A DNA stretch of 64,000 bases from Clarireedia homoeocarpa (lineage: Eukaryota > Ascomycota > Leotiomycetes > Helotiales > Rutstroemiaceae), in contig LNKV01000010.1 in the NCBI GenBank assembly GCA_001465935.1, positions 736,012 through 800,011 on the forward strand, given 5' to 3'. How positions within the stretch are numbered: position 1 is the first letter of the stretch; each line of letters starts with the position of its first letter. The notes below the pieces were generated by a model. That model searched no databases, was not told where the DNA came from, and saw only the letters and a list, made by a program, of their open reading frames with translations. Both the position numbers and the translations under genes were made by a program. Positions 23,188-35,528 of this stretch are shown in pieces.

Positions 23188-24704
23188 ATGGCCCGTTCGA
23201 GATCCAGATCCAGATCCAAAATCTCTAAAGAAGTCATGACGATTCCCCGCAGTAGTACAACATCACTTCAACTAAAGAGTCGAGAAAGCAACCACTTCCC
23301 TGAAACCGAATCAACACTTCCTGACCTACCTCGACGCTCGTCGTCGGGTATTTCCCTGGTCGACAATGTTCTTTCGTATCTCGGTCCGCATAACCCATTC
23401 CCTCACCAGATCGCATCCTCTGATATAGTGTGGGTTCTGGATAACACTGCGTACAGAAATCAAATCACGGGGAAATGGGAGGCAGAATTTGTCGCCGCAG
23501 TCTGGGATGCAAACACTGGCGCAGGGGTCAGCGGAGTGGTTGGTGACGTGGTAGGAAAAATTGGTGGAAACGCGGGAGATGACGAAATCGTGGAGGAACG
23601 CTTGCGGCCATTTGTGAGAGAGGTGAGACCAGGACGAGTTGTGAATGTTAGATTTGGCGGGAAACAGCATGGAAGTAATCTAAAGCTGGGCCCCGGTGGA
23701 AGAGATGGAATCAGTAGTGATGTTCGGCCAGTACCCGATGGAAAAGATGGCGAGATTGTGACTAGTAGAGCAAGAGTACCAGAGGGAACGCAAGGTTTGT
23801 TAGAATTCAGGACGGTTTTTGCTGAACCAGAGGGCTGGGGCATCATTTCTGGTAAGTTCGAGTATACTGGCAAGCCAACTTCGATGAGCGCCAAACTGAT
23901 ATGAACAGACATCGACGACTCAATCAAGGTAACCCAGACCAGCTCCCCTACTGGTATTCTTCGCAATACTTTTCTATCCAAGCCAGAGCCGATCGCTGGA
24001 ATGCCAGAATTTTATGCGTACTTACAGACTCTCCTCACAACCTCGGCACCTTTCTTCTATTTATCAGCTTCTCCATACACCTTATACTCATTTTTGAGCG
24101 AGTTCCGGCAAGCGCATTACCCTCAAGGCACCATGATTCTGAGAGACGCGAATTGGATGAATCTTTCAGGCTTGTTAGAGACATTGACTGTTAGTACACA
24201 GGAGTATAAGGTTGATCGCATGGAAAAGATTCACAAATGGCTGCCCAAAAGGAAAATGATATGTGTCGGCGATTCTACACAATCTGATCCTGAAGCATAT
24301 GGAGATATGTAAGTCATAATTATCATTCTCTCCACTCTTGCAGACAATGCCGCAAATCCCGCACATGGCTATGGCGCGATTGCATGTGTGAGATGGTCCC
24401 ACTGAATAGAGGCTGATATGTTTCATCATCTTCACTATGGAATTCCCATTACCATCACAATCCCATGCGATCTTAATGTATGTTGCTGACCTCCCACTTT
24501 AGGTATCGCAAGAACCCGGACTGGATCAAGCTAATTCTGATTCGCAAGGTCACGGATATTGCAGCCATAGGCATAGAGGAGAAGAACGAGCCAGGCAGAT
24601 TCGAAAGAGCATTTAAGGATGTACCAAAGAGTGTGTGGCAAATTTTTGAAAATCCCCAAGAGTGTTATACAGCGGTAGACAATCTGGTTAAGGAGGGTGT
24701 GTAA
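23188..24704 (+). CDS. App1-like phosphatidate phosphatase, DUF2183 domain (intracellular)
   Basis: Exons 23188-23851, 23909-24308 and 24503-24704 give 421 aa. Family proteins related to yeast App1 dephosphorylate phosphatidate to diacylglycerol at actin patches. Seen here: an Arg/Ser-rich N-terminus without a signal peptide, a beta-rich N-terminal domain, and then the HAD-like catalytic part. The catalytic part contains the aspartate motif DIDDSIK (a DxDxT type with Ser for Thr), FFYLSASPYTLYSFL and CVGDSTQSDPEAYGDMY. The last motif spans the exon 2/3 junction and confirms the splice. Intron 2 is 194 bp, clearly longer than others in the window, and contains alternative AG sites. The C-terminus WIKLILIRKV is family-typical. 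A second, secreted relative lies at 35.5-37.2 kb. Confidence 0.88.
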
Positions 24705-25447
24705 GGTAGGGGGACATGGTGTGGTTCTCGAAATAGTATACAAGTTTTGCGTCATGACGAACTGGTGGAGTTTTTGGGCGGCATCTGTATGGTTCGGGAA
24801 TTTCTGACCAAGCAATACCCTTGTTTCTTTGTAAGAATGTACCTTGACTTACTGCCATGATATTACAGGAATTTGCAAATCCATCGTTGGTTCAAAGTGG
24901 TCCCGGAGCATGGGTAGTATCCTATATGTGGTGTTCGGTACCTTGCAGCCGCCCGGCAATCTTCTCGGGCCATGTGACGCAGCCGCGGATGGTCTTTACC
25001 TCGTCAAAGACCCTTTCCCTTTTCGAAAATTAACGGCTTTTAAACGATTAAGCGCTCATGAAGTGGTTTTCGCCAGTCTTTCTAGAAATCTTTTACGAAC
25101 GAGGCCGATTAACTAGGGTCTTGGGCCGTATGTACATGGGGTTACGATTTTTCGGTACTACTTCCTGGATTTCAACTCCATGCATCATCAGGAACCCATG
25201 CCCGACTAAAGTTCACTGCCATCCAACGCTTCATGGATTATATCGTGTTATAAGAAGGTGAGCTACGAAGTCATGTCTCATATAACAGCTACTACAGATT
25301 GTCAGTGTCTCGGATTATTTTGATAGATACAAGTTTCTTCATACACTTGGCTGGCGATACATTGTACCAACTTTCCCTTGAGCTTTTCCTCCCCTACCTC
25401 TCCTTTCCGTCTGTCGTTATCCAGAGCCCCTCCATCATCTTACAATC
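24705..25447. other. Intergenic / no supported gene
   Basis: Short frames only. The last 80 bases before the 2EXR gene are rich in C and T, as in a fungal 5' leader. Confidence 0.5.
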
Positions 25448-26425
25448 ATGTCTACCACCACTCTTCTCCCCACTCCTACTCAAACTTTCTTCCTTGACTC
25501 ATTTTTAACATCCAACCTCCCGACAACTACCACCCATGAATACTCATTCCCCCAGTTCCCTCACCTGCCACAAGAAGTACGAGAAATGATATGGCGCCTT
25601 GCATTCTTCGCTTCGGAAGCCCCCCGCCTAATCGAAGTTCAAGCCAAGACCGATGAGAATCTATTCTGGAATGTAGATTGCGAAAACATCATGTATCCCG
25701 AACCCACGGGATCAAGTGTCATACAATGGAGTGAGAAATACCCGCGGGCTCCGTCTACTCTTGAGAGTGTATGCAAAGAAAGCAGAAATGTGGTGGAAAA
25801 TCAATGGGATTGGTGTTTCGGCGATGCACATGGAGAAGATCTCGGAATGGTGGAGCTGGATACTGTCAACGACACAGTGAATGAAGTAAAGACAAATGAA
25901 GTGGAGAAAAGATTGGGGAGTAGTTTCCGGAAAGGTATCCAGTTCTTGAGTGATCAAGATACGATATATATCAAAACTGGCAAGAATGGAGTACTAGAAG
26001 GGTTGAAAGATGCGAGGGCCTCAACACTGAATTTGGGTAGTGTTCGAAGGATTGCGCTGGACACTTATTTTGTCAGCCATTACCTTGTTCACAAGCAGCT
26101 CTTCGAAGGATGGTCGAATGAGGATGGTATTACAGAAGAACCGATGTTAAAAGGATTGCAGGAATTGGTTGTAGTAATGGATAACTTTGCGATGGATGGA
26201 TACTGGATTGATCGGCCTGTGTGGATGGGAGCTGGAGGGAAAGTTAATCTGCTAGGGACAAAAGAGATATCGGATGAGTATCTGAAACAGTCAAATAAGG
26301 TGATGGCAGAGAAGTTTGGTGGGAAGAAGTTTGGCGGCAATGAAGCGTTAAGTGTGAAGGCGATTCGGCGGAGTGAGTTGGTTAGTTATACGAGCAGAGA
26401 TAGCGCAAGAACTTTTGGGAATTGA
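25448..26425 (+). CDS. 2EXR-domain protein of unknown function
   Basis: A single exon of 325 aa. Residues about 34-65 match the 2EXR motif common in filamentous fungi: FPHLPQEVREMIWRLAF followed by an APRLIEV strand. The downstream SVCKESRNVVENQW segment is also usual for the family. These proteins are numerous in Pezizomycotina and have no established biochemical role. There is no signal peptide or membrane segment. The start ATG follows a pyrimidine-rich leader and gives a Thr-rich N-terminus of normal length. Function cannot be inferred from neighbours. Confidence 0.85.
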   Translation: MSTTTLLPTPTQTFFLDSFLTSNLPTTTTHEYSFPQFPHLPQEVREMIWRLAFFASEAPRLIEVQAKTDENLFWNVDCENIMYPEPTGSSVIQWSEKYPRAPSTLESVCKESRNVVENQWDWCFGDAHGEDLGMVELDTVNDTVNEVKTNEVEKRLGSSFRKGIQFLSDQDTIYIKTGKNGVLEGLKDARASTLNLGSVRRIALDTYFVSHYLVHKQLFEGWSNEDGITEEPMLKGLQELVVVMDNFAMDGYWIDRPVWMGAGGKVNLLGTKEISDEYLKQSNKVMAEKFGGKKFGGNEALSVKAIRRSELVSYTSRDSARTFGN

Positions 26426-27011
26426 ACTCAATGTTACTGGTTTAATAAATTTTCTATGCCGTTGCTAATATCATTGGCACAAAAAATGTAAATATCGGTC
26501 TTAATATAGACAGATTCTCCATCATGGATGCGACTTCGAAATCTTGTGGCATTCATGAAGTTGGCGCTGGCAAAATGAAGGCTGCCAGAATCACGTGTCG
26601 GGAAAAGTTCGCCATCTGGGCGAGTATCTGCACCAGCCATCTCCATGCAAACCAGACAACATCATCAGAAGTCGAGCAACGAATCGCTAAAGATCTGGGA
26701 GCTTGACGTGGTTGAAACTCTCCCTACTTACATTGAGGACTTTGCCGATATGTAATATGGTCGTGGAAAGTACAGAAATCTCAAAGAGTTCAAAAAGAAA
26801 GCAATTTAAACTCGACCTCAAAGCCTATGCGCAGGAATGAAATTGAGGAGCGCATGAGGTTATGATAGACCTAATACACCCGCATTGTCTTCCCAGCCTA
26901 TGCGAAGAATAATATCTTCTCGGTTTATTCGAGGGACTCGTACGTTCTCAAGGTCGTTGTTGGATGAGCTCTTGGTGTCCACACTTCTCGCCACGAAATA
27001 CCTACGACACA
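26426..27011. other. Intergenic
   Basis: About 590 bp between the 2EXR stop and the Rtp1-like start codon, presumed 3' flank and promoter. No gene is seen. Confidence 0.5.
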
Positions 27012-29834
27012 ATGTCAGATCAAAAGCCTAGCAAAAGTGCACAACCGCCTCTCGTGGATCAATTTCTGCAGACAGGCAAGCTGGCTTTCGATCCTGATCG
27101 CCCAGAACATGAAAAGTCGGCGCCCCAAAACCAGTTCAATCAATTAATTGCCAGGTAAGGGCGTTGTACAATGTGTCCTAATATTGTGTTTCTAATGACC
27201 TAATGACCTACAGCAATTCCACACTGACTCTTATGCCAATACTGAATCTACTGGTCCAGCCAGATCGAGTCCAATCATGGCTACGAGCTCCGCTCATACA
27301 AGCGCTGGCGCGTCTCCCTTTGAGACCGCGAGGCGTCCAAGATACTATAGAATTCGTCTTTTCAATTCATCCGAGCAACGCGAATAGACAGGAAACCATG
27401 GGCAGCCGCTCGTCCAACATCTCTCATGAAGCTCTCAGCTCCGCCTCAAGGCTTCTCTCGTCGCCGCCAGAGTCCATGTCTCCCGACGAATGGTTCAACG
27501 GAATCGGTCCTCAGCTTCTTGAGCTTCTCGATGGCAAAGGGGAAAGAGAAATAGATAAGGCGGCTGCCTACATCATTGGATTTGGTATTCTTGGTCGAAA
27601 GATGTATGGGGCACCAGGTATGATCTATACTCTCATTGCAGCGTGCTCTACTAAATTTTTCAGGTGCACCTGGATGGATGGCATTGGTGGAGCCGATAGT
27701 GGGTTCGATCGATCCAAATCTTGCACCCGGAACAACTAAAAGAAAGTCACGAGATACAGATATAGTTGAATTGGGCACTCCGGAAATTCTGGTATCTGCT
27801 GATGAGCTCGGTAGAGCTCTCAAGAGACTGCATACCTTGGTTACATCTCATCCACATCCTTCTCTTACTAAACGCCTTCTCAATCCTATTTTGTTACCCC
27901 TCTGGTCTCTCTCAAGTTGGAGTACTCAAGGTGGTGCGAGTAAGTCTCGGGCGCTTTCAAGAAAGCTGTTAAAAATCCTGCTTCAGCTCACCTCCTCGAC
28001 AACTCCCGGAAATATTCAATCTCCCCTATCTAGTATCTTGCACGATATGTTATTCAGAGGAAGATCCGAACCTCACAAGACCCATTGGATTTACAGCTCT
28101 ACGGGAGGCGCGGGAGATATTCAAATTGTGAAAGACGTGCATAGCAATAGTTCGAGCAACATTGTGGATATTACAAGGATCGATCCTGCGGTCAGAAGCC
28201 TTATTACCTTAATAAAAGACATCCCAGAGCTTGAGTCACAGGTTTCTGTTCTTTTTCTGTCGCTGTCTCGCAAATGGCTTGCACAGGGTGCAACCGAAAG
28301 GTCTCACACACCTATTGCGATTCGCATATCGCCGCAAAGCGATGATGACGGCGCACAAACGAAGCTCATTGAAGCAAAACTATTGCAGGAAATGATTACT
28401 GAAATGCCAGAGAAACTGGTTCAGGATTCTAAGCAGTGCCTTGACTTAGTAAATGGAGTACTGTCTAATAGGGATACTGGAGCCGACGAAAGTGAAGACC
28501 AGGGGTCTGATATCGCCATAGCACTGAGCTTGTTGAATATTGTCCTTACATCACCTAACTTCCGACCCGACCCTACAACGGAACCCCTCCTTGAGCAGAT
28601 AGAGTTATCTGTCAAATCGATAAGCCGAATTCGAGGGACGGAGATTTCACAGACGGCACAAAACTTGCTGCTGGTCCTGCAATACCGCAACTCCTTGAAT
28701 GAACTAGACCAGCCCGAAACATTGAGTGTCCCCAGTAAAACCGTAGAGGACAGGAAAACGTACAACCTCGCAATGTCTTATCTAACATCTACGGAATCGC
28801 CACCCCCGGTCAGAGTACAAGGAATTGACCTTCTTCAGACCTTGATTAAGTCACAAAGTTCTATCCTAGATATTCCGGCGTTGCTTGTTCTGTTCTCATC
28901 GCTCCTACAAGATAACGAGGAGTATGTGTATCTGCGTGCAATCCGGAGTTTCATCGACCTCGCGAAATATCACCCCAAGGCAGTACTTCGGGACCTAATT
29001 GAGCGCTATGTTGATGGCAATGAAGATTATGATTTGGATGCACGACTTAGACTAGGTGAGGCACTACTACAAGTCATTCAGTCATCGCCAGCAACATTTA
29101 CAGGACCTATCGCGAAATCTGTTGGTGAAGGATTACTTTCTGTTGCTGGCCGTCGAGGATACAGACCAAAGACCGAGAAAGAACAGATCAAACGTCAAAA
29201 ACTACAAGACCAAAAGAACAAGGAGGCGGAGGAAGCATGGGATGGTCCAGTGCCTCAATTAGATGATGTCCTTGAGGAAGGCGCATCTCCGGAATATGAT
29301 ATACTCTCTCAAATCGTTTCTGGGTGGGAAAGCAAGCGTGGTGCAGAGGATGTTCGTGTTCGTGCATCTGCTTTAACAATTTTAGGATCGGCTATAGAGT
29401 GCAACATCGCAGGCATAGGATCCCAGCCCATATCCATGGCGGTAGACCTGAGCATTCATATTCTTACCCTCGAGACGGAAGTAGAGAAAGGCATACTCCG
29501 TCGCGCGTCTATAATTCTCATCATGAGTTTTGTACGAGCACTCGACTCAGCGAGATCCGAGAGGAAGAAGCTGGGATTTGGCTTTGTAGGCCAAAGTCTT
29601 AACGATGTGCAAAGGATCTTAAAATACGTTGAGGAAACAGACAATGATGGACTGGTAAGAGAGCATGCGAAAGATGTAATTGAGGGAATGGAGGCGTGGC
29701 AGATGAACTCATTGATGCCAGTCGCGGAAGCTGGCCTTCAGGACCTGAGTGGTATCACTAGCTTGACTGGTTTGAATATCAACCCTGGTGGAGATGCAAG
29801 GGGCATAAGACCCAAAATTGAGGAGATCGAGTAG
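27012..29834 (+). CDS. Rtp1/Tango6-like RNA polymerase II nuclear import/assembly factor
   Basis: Exons 27012-27154, 27214-27617 and 27664-29834 give 905 aa; introns are 59 and 46 bp. The protein is a helical-repeat (ARM/HEAT-like) scaffold without signal peptide or membrane segment. The C-terminal third contains the Rtp1 C1 region, PVRVQGIDLLQTLIKSQSS followed by DNEEYVYLRAIRSFIDLAKYHPKAV. Further on is the C2 region, RRASIILIMSFVRAL with VQRILKYVEETDNDGLVREHA. In yeast Rtp1 helps assemble and import RNA polymerase II subunits, and the gene is essential. The C-terminus ends in a variable Gly-rich, acidic tail. An ATG 16 codons upstream (26964) is in frame and cannot be excluded as the start. 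The neighbours appear unrelated, as expected for a housekeeping gene. Confidence 0.88.
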
Positions 29835-29930
29835 TGTCAAAGACCGACGAGATACGATGAAGACTCAGTGACCTCTGAAAATTCCTTCATGAATGGTATG
29901 GGGATAATCGGCACGGACGAGTCACATAGT

Positions 29931-30226
29931 CTAGAGTTTGTGCTTATCGGTGCCCGAAAAAGAGCGGGTATGCCGATCGTTAATATTGTAGTACGATATT
30001 CTAACATTCAGATCAGCCTCATAAGATTTGAATTGAGAGAGCAAAAGTATTCCTTGTACGAAAGTACACAACGTTGCGTCCGCCATCAGGCACGCGACAG
30101 AACTTGCTCCAATGACAATGCCGGCAACGGCGGCTTGCATAGAATCCATTCACGGATGTCACTGATTGCAGATATTAACTTACATACAAATGACACCCAC
30201 CTGATCCCATCAGCAACGACCGGCAT
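29931..30226 (-). CDS. Candidate small spliced ORF with one hydrophobic segment (uncertain)
   Basis: Exons 30226-30184 and 30133-29931 would give 81 aa, beginning MPVVADGIRWVSFV. The 50-bp intron starts GTAAGT, has a CAGTGAC branch-like word and ends CAAG. A hydrophobic Ala/Val/Ile/Gly stretch follows (AVAGIVIGASSVACLM), as in small fungal membrane peptides. Against it: the C-terminal half is not obviously protein-like and I know no homologue. It is listed because such short genes are easily missed. Confidence 0.22.
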
Positions 30227-31114
30227 TCTTTATCGCATCTCCCGCATACTGACCCACGGTTTCTCCGGAAATCAACCGTTTTTTTTTTTCATGCAAGGAT
30301 ACAGAAAGTACAATGAGAATCCATCGCACGTTACACCCACGGATGTCTTCCTCGATTTGGATTGGTGAGCTGTCACTTGACTCCATGTATACGGGTGTGG
30401 AGACCAATCCCATCTTTCATATTGCTTCCCCCTTTAGGTTTTTCACATGACCCTCGGCGTGGTAGGAAATTGGACACTCCGCAAAGAATAATGTACCCCG
30501 CAAACAGTCGACATGGAAGCTCCTTTTGCATGCTTCCCCAGACCTCCCCGCAGTCTCAAAAAAGGAGGGAAAAAAGAAAGAAAACGAACGACAAATATGG
30601 AGCATTTGTCACGAGAAGTAGCCAAAATTCGACAGAAACGCTTGGGATTGGACAATTCGATTTTGATATATTTTAGATCCTGGATCCTCATCCAATCAAG
30701 TGGTTCCACCTCAAATTCAAATACCCTGTCATACGGCTCTCCTAGAGAATCTTCCATTGGCGCTTCCACAGACAAGGTCGTTGATTTGTTGTGGATGAAC
30801 GAAGTCTTTGCTTCTTACTTTATTCTTTATTCCGACCTGAAAAATGATCATGAGAACAATCTCTTCGCATTGAAGGATTCATTTGCTGACTTTCCTTCTT
30901 GCTTGCGCGGACTATCTTTTTTAGGAACACTTTCTGTTGATCGCCCTCGGTGATGGTTCCTGATTGGAAGTCGACTTGTGCCGGAGCACACGGTTAATTT
31001 GTTCATGTCGAAATGCCATGTACAATTTCTCCATGGTTTAAGGCAGACAGCAAAAATGGGGCGGCCGTTCGACGGTACCTGAGAGTAACCGTTTAGGAAA
31101 TCTCCATCCAGCTG

Positions 31115-31122
31115 TATAAATA
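31115..31122 (+). promoter_or_regulatory. TATA box of the cutinase gene
   Basis: TATAAATA lies 142 bp before the cutinase ATG and is followed by a long C+T-rich leader, the usual arrangement for a strongly inducible fungal gene. Confidence 0.6.
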
Positions 31123-31263
31123 TCCGTGAGGTGTCTCAGCTATGGGTTTTCTTTCCCCAGCTCAGCTCGTGTGTTTCTCTCCTCCCCCTTGGTCGTACCG
31201 TTGGCTTTGTGAGACCGTTCATTGTCAATCGTTCCCCCTTTGTCCAAGGCCTCTTCATCCATT

Positions 31264-32141
31264 ATGAAGTTCAATTCTCTTCTGATCTGGTCCCTCGTTG
31301 GCCTTGCTGCCGCTTCCCCAGTCGCTCGACGTATGGAAAGCAATGAGAAAAGAAACACACCCCTCAATGACTTCTTAACCATATTACTCGAGTACCTGCC
31401 AGCTGTCGATAACACAATCTCTGCGGTAACTGGTGTGTTAACTAAGTTCGAAGATCTGGTCTCAGACCTAACTGGAGTCAGCGACACATACAACGAACTT
31501 GGCGGCGCTTGCACAAAGTACACTGTAATCTTTGCACGAGGAACAAGCGAGCCAGGAAATGTCGGCATTCTTGTAGGACCACCATTCTTCGAAGCTTTAG
31601 AAGCATTGGTAGGGGCATCGAGTCTCACCATCCAAGGTGTAAACAATTATGTTGCGTCGGTAGCCACATATATTGCAGGAGGAGATCCCGTTGGGAGTGC
31701 CGAGATGTATGTAACCATCCTCATATTTTGCCAGCATTCCGTCATCATTCATCTGACTTTGATACAGGGCAAAAGAGATTAAGGCCGCGTATGCTTCATG
31801 TCCTAACACCCATCTCGTCGTTTCTGGGTATTCTCAAGGAGGTCAATTAGTGCACAACTCTATCGCACTATTGCCAGCTTCAGTAGCCAAATGGATCAGT
31901 TCTGTCGTTATTTTCGGTGACCCTGGTTAGTTTCTTATCTAGATATATTAGATACGGAGAATTTACTAACTGATCTTCAGACGACGGAAAAGCTATTCCG
32001 AATGTTGATGCTTCGAAAGTGGATGTTTACTGCAATGCCGACGACAATATCTGTGTGAATGGCGATCTCATCCTTCCAGCGCATTTGATTTATGGAGAGA
32101 ACGCTGCAGCAGCAGCAGCTTTTGTCGTTGCAGCGGCGTAG
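31264..32141 (+). CDS. Cutinase (secreted serine esterase)
   Basis: Exons 31264-31706, 31768-31925 and 31981-32141 give 253 aa; introns are 61 and 55 bp. The enzyme hydrolyses ester bonds of plant cutin outside the cell. Seen: signal peptide MKFNSLLIWSLVGLAAASPV, a possible KR processing site before NTPLND, then TVIFARGTSEPGNVG with the oxyanion-hole region. The nucleophile serine is in VVSGYSQGGQLVH, the catalytic aspartate in YCNADDNIC and the histidine in LPAHLIYGE. Four cysteines are placed as in classical cutinases for two disulfides. Length and motif spacing suit an active enzyme. It ends in an Ala-rich segment. Its TATA box and C+T leader suggest regulated expression, perhaps on plant material; that last point is inference. 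Confidence 0.95.
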
Positions 32142-32919
32142 CTCATCGCTATCATATCACGCAATTCCAGATGCATATGATGAAGATTCAGGGAAAATCA
32201 TGGTGGGGCAGTGATCTTTTATGATGGGGGAATGTTGGCAATGCATGCTCTCCCTCAGTCTTGGTGTTTGCGGCGTTCTCACTCGCAGATGGATACTTAC
32301 GAATGTGAGACATGATGGGATAATGCTTGATATTGTGGTGAGGGGAGTTCTCACGGCGGAATAAAAATGGAGTTCGGGCAGTGGAAATGATGTCAGGTGG
32401 TGGCTATCTAGCAGATCGTGCTGGTTGATCCAACTGGAACATTTATTACGAGAGAAACCACATATGTTAATCCAGATTATTGGTTTCCCGACTATTTAAC
32501 AACGTGATACAAGATCTCTTCTGATCTGTATTTTCATTCCCGTTTGCGGGAGACGCGTGAGACATCATCCTCCGCGGCATGTGGGGCATGTTCCTGGGCC
32601 CTCCCCCGCTCATGCATGAAACTGCGTAAAGTCAAATCTCATAGGCTTGCGCACTACACCTACATCGCACAATTTTCCGGGGCCAATGATAAATCTAGAC
32701 TTTCCACCGAACTGCACCTGTCGATCTGATTAGTGGAATCCGGAGAAAAAGCTGTTGGAACTTGGATGTGATGTTTAGACGCCGAAGAACTAACAATGCC
32801 ACTACCATATTGTTCTCGTGTTCATTGTCATCAGCACGACTGTCTCGATCACTCAGAGACAGTCCATTCCGGGAAGGTCATACAGATCTCATCATCAGTG
32901 ACCTAAATGATCTCACATC
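32142..32919. other. Intergenic between cutinase and glutaminase genes
   Basis: Nothing recognisable apart from presumed 3' flank and promoter sequence. An inverted repeat of the word GACTGTCTC/GAGACAGTC surrounds 32838-32864 near the promoter of the next gene. Confidence 0.45.
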
Positions 32920-35239
32920 ATGACGCTCAACTACAAAACGTTTGCGAGGTCTCCTCCAGAAGCCACGAGTTCTCAGGATGAGGAAGCTTCATCTCTCTTT
33001 CAGAAGAAGAAGACATTCTTGTTCTTGGATAAGGACCAATACGCCATGGTGTTAATGTATTGCCGAAGGGGGGCTTTTGCCCTCATTGGAGCTATCCTTA
33101 TTGCTCTCGTGATCTTCGTACCTGTTACACGTGCACATCATCAAAGGGAAATATCCGATTCCAATAACATTCTTTACGAGCCAATCCTCCCTCCTTCATA
33201 TCCGCTTGCAGTGCGGAATCCATATCTCTCGGCATGGATACCAGGCCCGCTTGTCTCCAATATCAGCGCAGCCAATGCGCAATTCTGGGCTGGTCAAACG
33301 CTCATCTGGAGTGTGATTGCACGTATTGACAATGTGACATACAATCTATTCGGTGTGGCTACCCCTGGATCTGGTACGAAGTATGGTGTTACTACGGGCG
33401 CAAAATATACTGCGACTCATTCGATATTCAATGTCACCGCTGGGGATGTCGCGTTCGCATTGGATTTCTTTTCACCTGTGTCAACGCGCAATTATTTGAG
33501 ACAGTCATTACCTTTCAGTAATCAATCCCTTCTTGAGTTTTCTCATACACTTCGCTGATTTATTAGGTTACTTGAAAGTCACTGCATTGAGTAGCACTCC
33601 AGCTCATGTGCAGATTTACTCTGATATTGGGGGAGATTGGACAGGTCAGACCACTTCCTCATCTTGGACTTTCACTAAACAGGATAATACCTCGATGTTT
33701 GGTATTACTGCAATTGGTCGAGCAAGATACTCAGAATCCTCCGACCAAGCACTATGGGGTGAAGCTATCTATGCATCACAACCATCATCTTCATCAATCC
33801 TGACTACACAAGCTGGTGATCGCACCACTGTTCGCCAGATATTCTCTTCGTCAGGCGTCTTGTCTGGAAATTTGGGGACTTGGACATCGGATGGAGTTAC
33901 TGGACTTTCCCACGATCTGGGAAGTATATCTAGATCTTCCTCAGTTACATTTGCTGTGGGTTATGTACGAGAAGCTGCAGTCAATTATCTCGGTACCCCA
34001 TATACTGGATATTATCAAGCGACATATCCGAACACTGTTGATGCATTGGCTCATTTCTTCGACGATTATGAAGATGCATTGGCGGAATCTAACACTATTG
34101 ACTCGGAGCTTGATAGTCAGTCAACCCAAGTAGCAGGCACAAATTATTCAGACATCACTGCTCTATCATTAAGACAAGTGTTCGGAGGCATAGATCTTGT
34201 TATTCCCAACGCGACACTCGACACCAGCGACGTCCTCGCATTTGTCAAAGAAATATCTAGCGACGGAAACGTCAACACAGTAGACGTAATCATGCCCATG
34301 TTCCCTGTTCTCTATGTCACCAACCCCGAATGGCTTCGTCTGCTCCTTGAGCCCATCCTACAATACCTTGCCTCCGGCCGCTGGACCCTCCCCTACGTAA
34401 TTCACGACATCGGAACCAGCTACCCCAACGCCACCGGCCACGACGACGGCGTCGCAGAAGTCATGCCCATCGAAGAAACCGGCAACCTCCTCATCCTCGC
34501 CCTCGCCTACCAAAAAGCATCCGGCAACGCCGACTGGGCCACCCAATACGTCCCCCTCCTAAATAAATACGCCAGCTACCTCCCCACCCGCAGCATCAAC
34601 ATCACCGAGCAACTGTCCACCAACGACGCCACCGGCCCTCTCACCAACGAAACCAATCTCGCCATCAAAGCCGCCGTCGGAATGAACGCGTTCGCCTCCC
34701 TCGCCGGCTCCGCCTACTCGAATTACAGTTCCATCGCCGCCTCCCACGTCACCACACTCTACGCCGACGGCCTCGCGACCGACGCCGCCAAGACCCATTT
34801 CGTACTCAACTACCCCTCCAACGACGCCAGCTGGAAAATCCCCTTCAACCTCTTCACCGACGTGCTGCTGAATCTCTCCACTTTCCCTTCCTCCGCCTAC
34901 ACCATGCAAGAGACCTTCTACCCGAGCATCCGCTCCCCCGGGGGCGTGGCGCTGGATTCCCGCCAGACGTGGGCGAAAACTGATTGGAATGTTTGGACGG
35001 CGGGGACGTGTAGCAAGGGGGGAGCAGTCCGACAGTCGTTTGTGGATGATTTGTGGGCATTTGTGAGTAATGGGAAGAATAGCTGGCCATTTAGTGATCG
35101 GTTCACGGTGGAGGCGGCGGGGGGTTTGGAGGAGGGGGTTGAGGAAGCGTTGCGGGCGAGACCGACGGTGGGAGGGCATTTTGCGTTGTTAGCACTAGAG
35201 TTGGGTGGGAAGGGGTTGGGTGCGAGTTGGAATCCGTAA
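32920..35239 (+). CDS. GtaA-type glutaminase with N-terminal membrane anchor
   Basis: Exons 32920-33517 and 33567-35239 (49-bp intron) give 756 aa. The order is: a cytosolic N-terminus of about 48 residues, one transmembrane helix (residues about 49-70, GAFALIGAILIALVIFVPVT), then the conserved glutaminase A regions. These begin with PPSYPLAVRNPYLSAWIPG (DUF4964), followed by a DUF5127-like beta domain and a C-terminal six-hairpin part. The latter includes MPMFPVLYVTNPEWLRLLLEP, PYVIHDIGTSYPNATGHDDG and EETGNLLILALAYQ. Aspergillus GtaA proteins are secreted and release ammonia from glutamine. This copy has an internal helix instead of a cleavable signal, so it may sit on the cell surface as a type II protein. 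Codon use in the 3' part (34.2-35.2 kb) is strongly C-ended compared with the 5' part. Confidence 0.9.
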
Positions 35240-35528
35240 AGGGCAGCTATTGGGTGAAATGACAAAGGAAATCTAAGATATGAAGATATGGTTATGGGGT
35301 TTGGAGAAACAATGAATATTTTATAGATGTGAGCTTTTATGGAAATGTTTCAGGATAGTCAGTGGAGATGGGAAAAACCAAAACTGTATATACCAATTCC
35401 TTATGTCTGGTTGAATGAGTGGAATGTAAGTATAAATCTTGAGAGTATTAATTCAACTGGATTTAATCCTCTATGCTACAAAACCGCCTCCCTCAAAACG
35501 CCGCATCAATAATCATAATTATCTATTA

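Larger units (their letters stand above)
29835..31263. other. Intergenic; possible small ORF on minus strand
   Basis: This 1.4 kb lies between the Rtp1-like gene and the cutinase. Frames up to 166 codons exist, but they lack domains. One spliced minus-strand candidate is listed separately. A TATA box for the cutinase lies at the right end. Confidence 0.45.

Noticed and set aside
30513..30953. Plus-strand 146-codon frame with a Lys/Arg-rich segment
   Set aside because: The basic segment comes from a purine run; no domain; lies in the presumed promoter of the cutinase gene.
31062..31075. GGCGGCCG word upstream of the cutinase gene as a cutinase-regulator site
   Set aside because: I cannot match it to an established binding site with enough certainty.
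34559..35179. Minus-strand 206-codon frame
   Set aside because: Antisense to the glutaminase gene in a C-ended-codon region that naturally lacks stops on the other strand.
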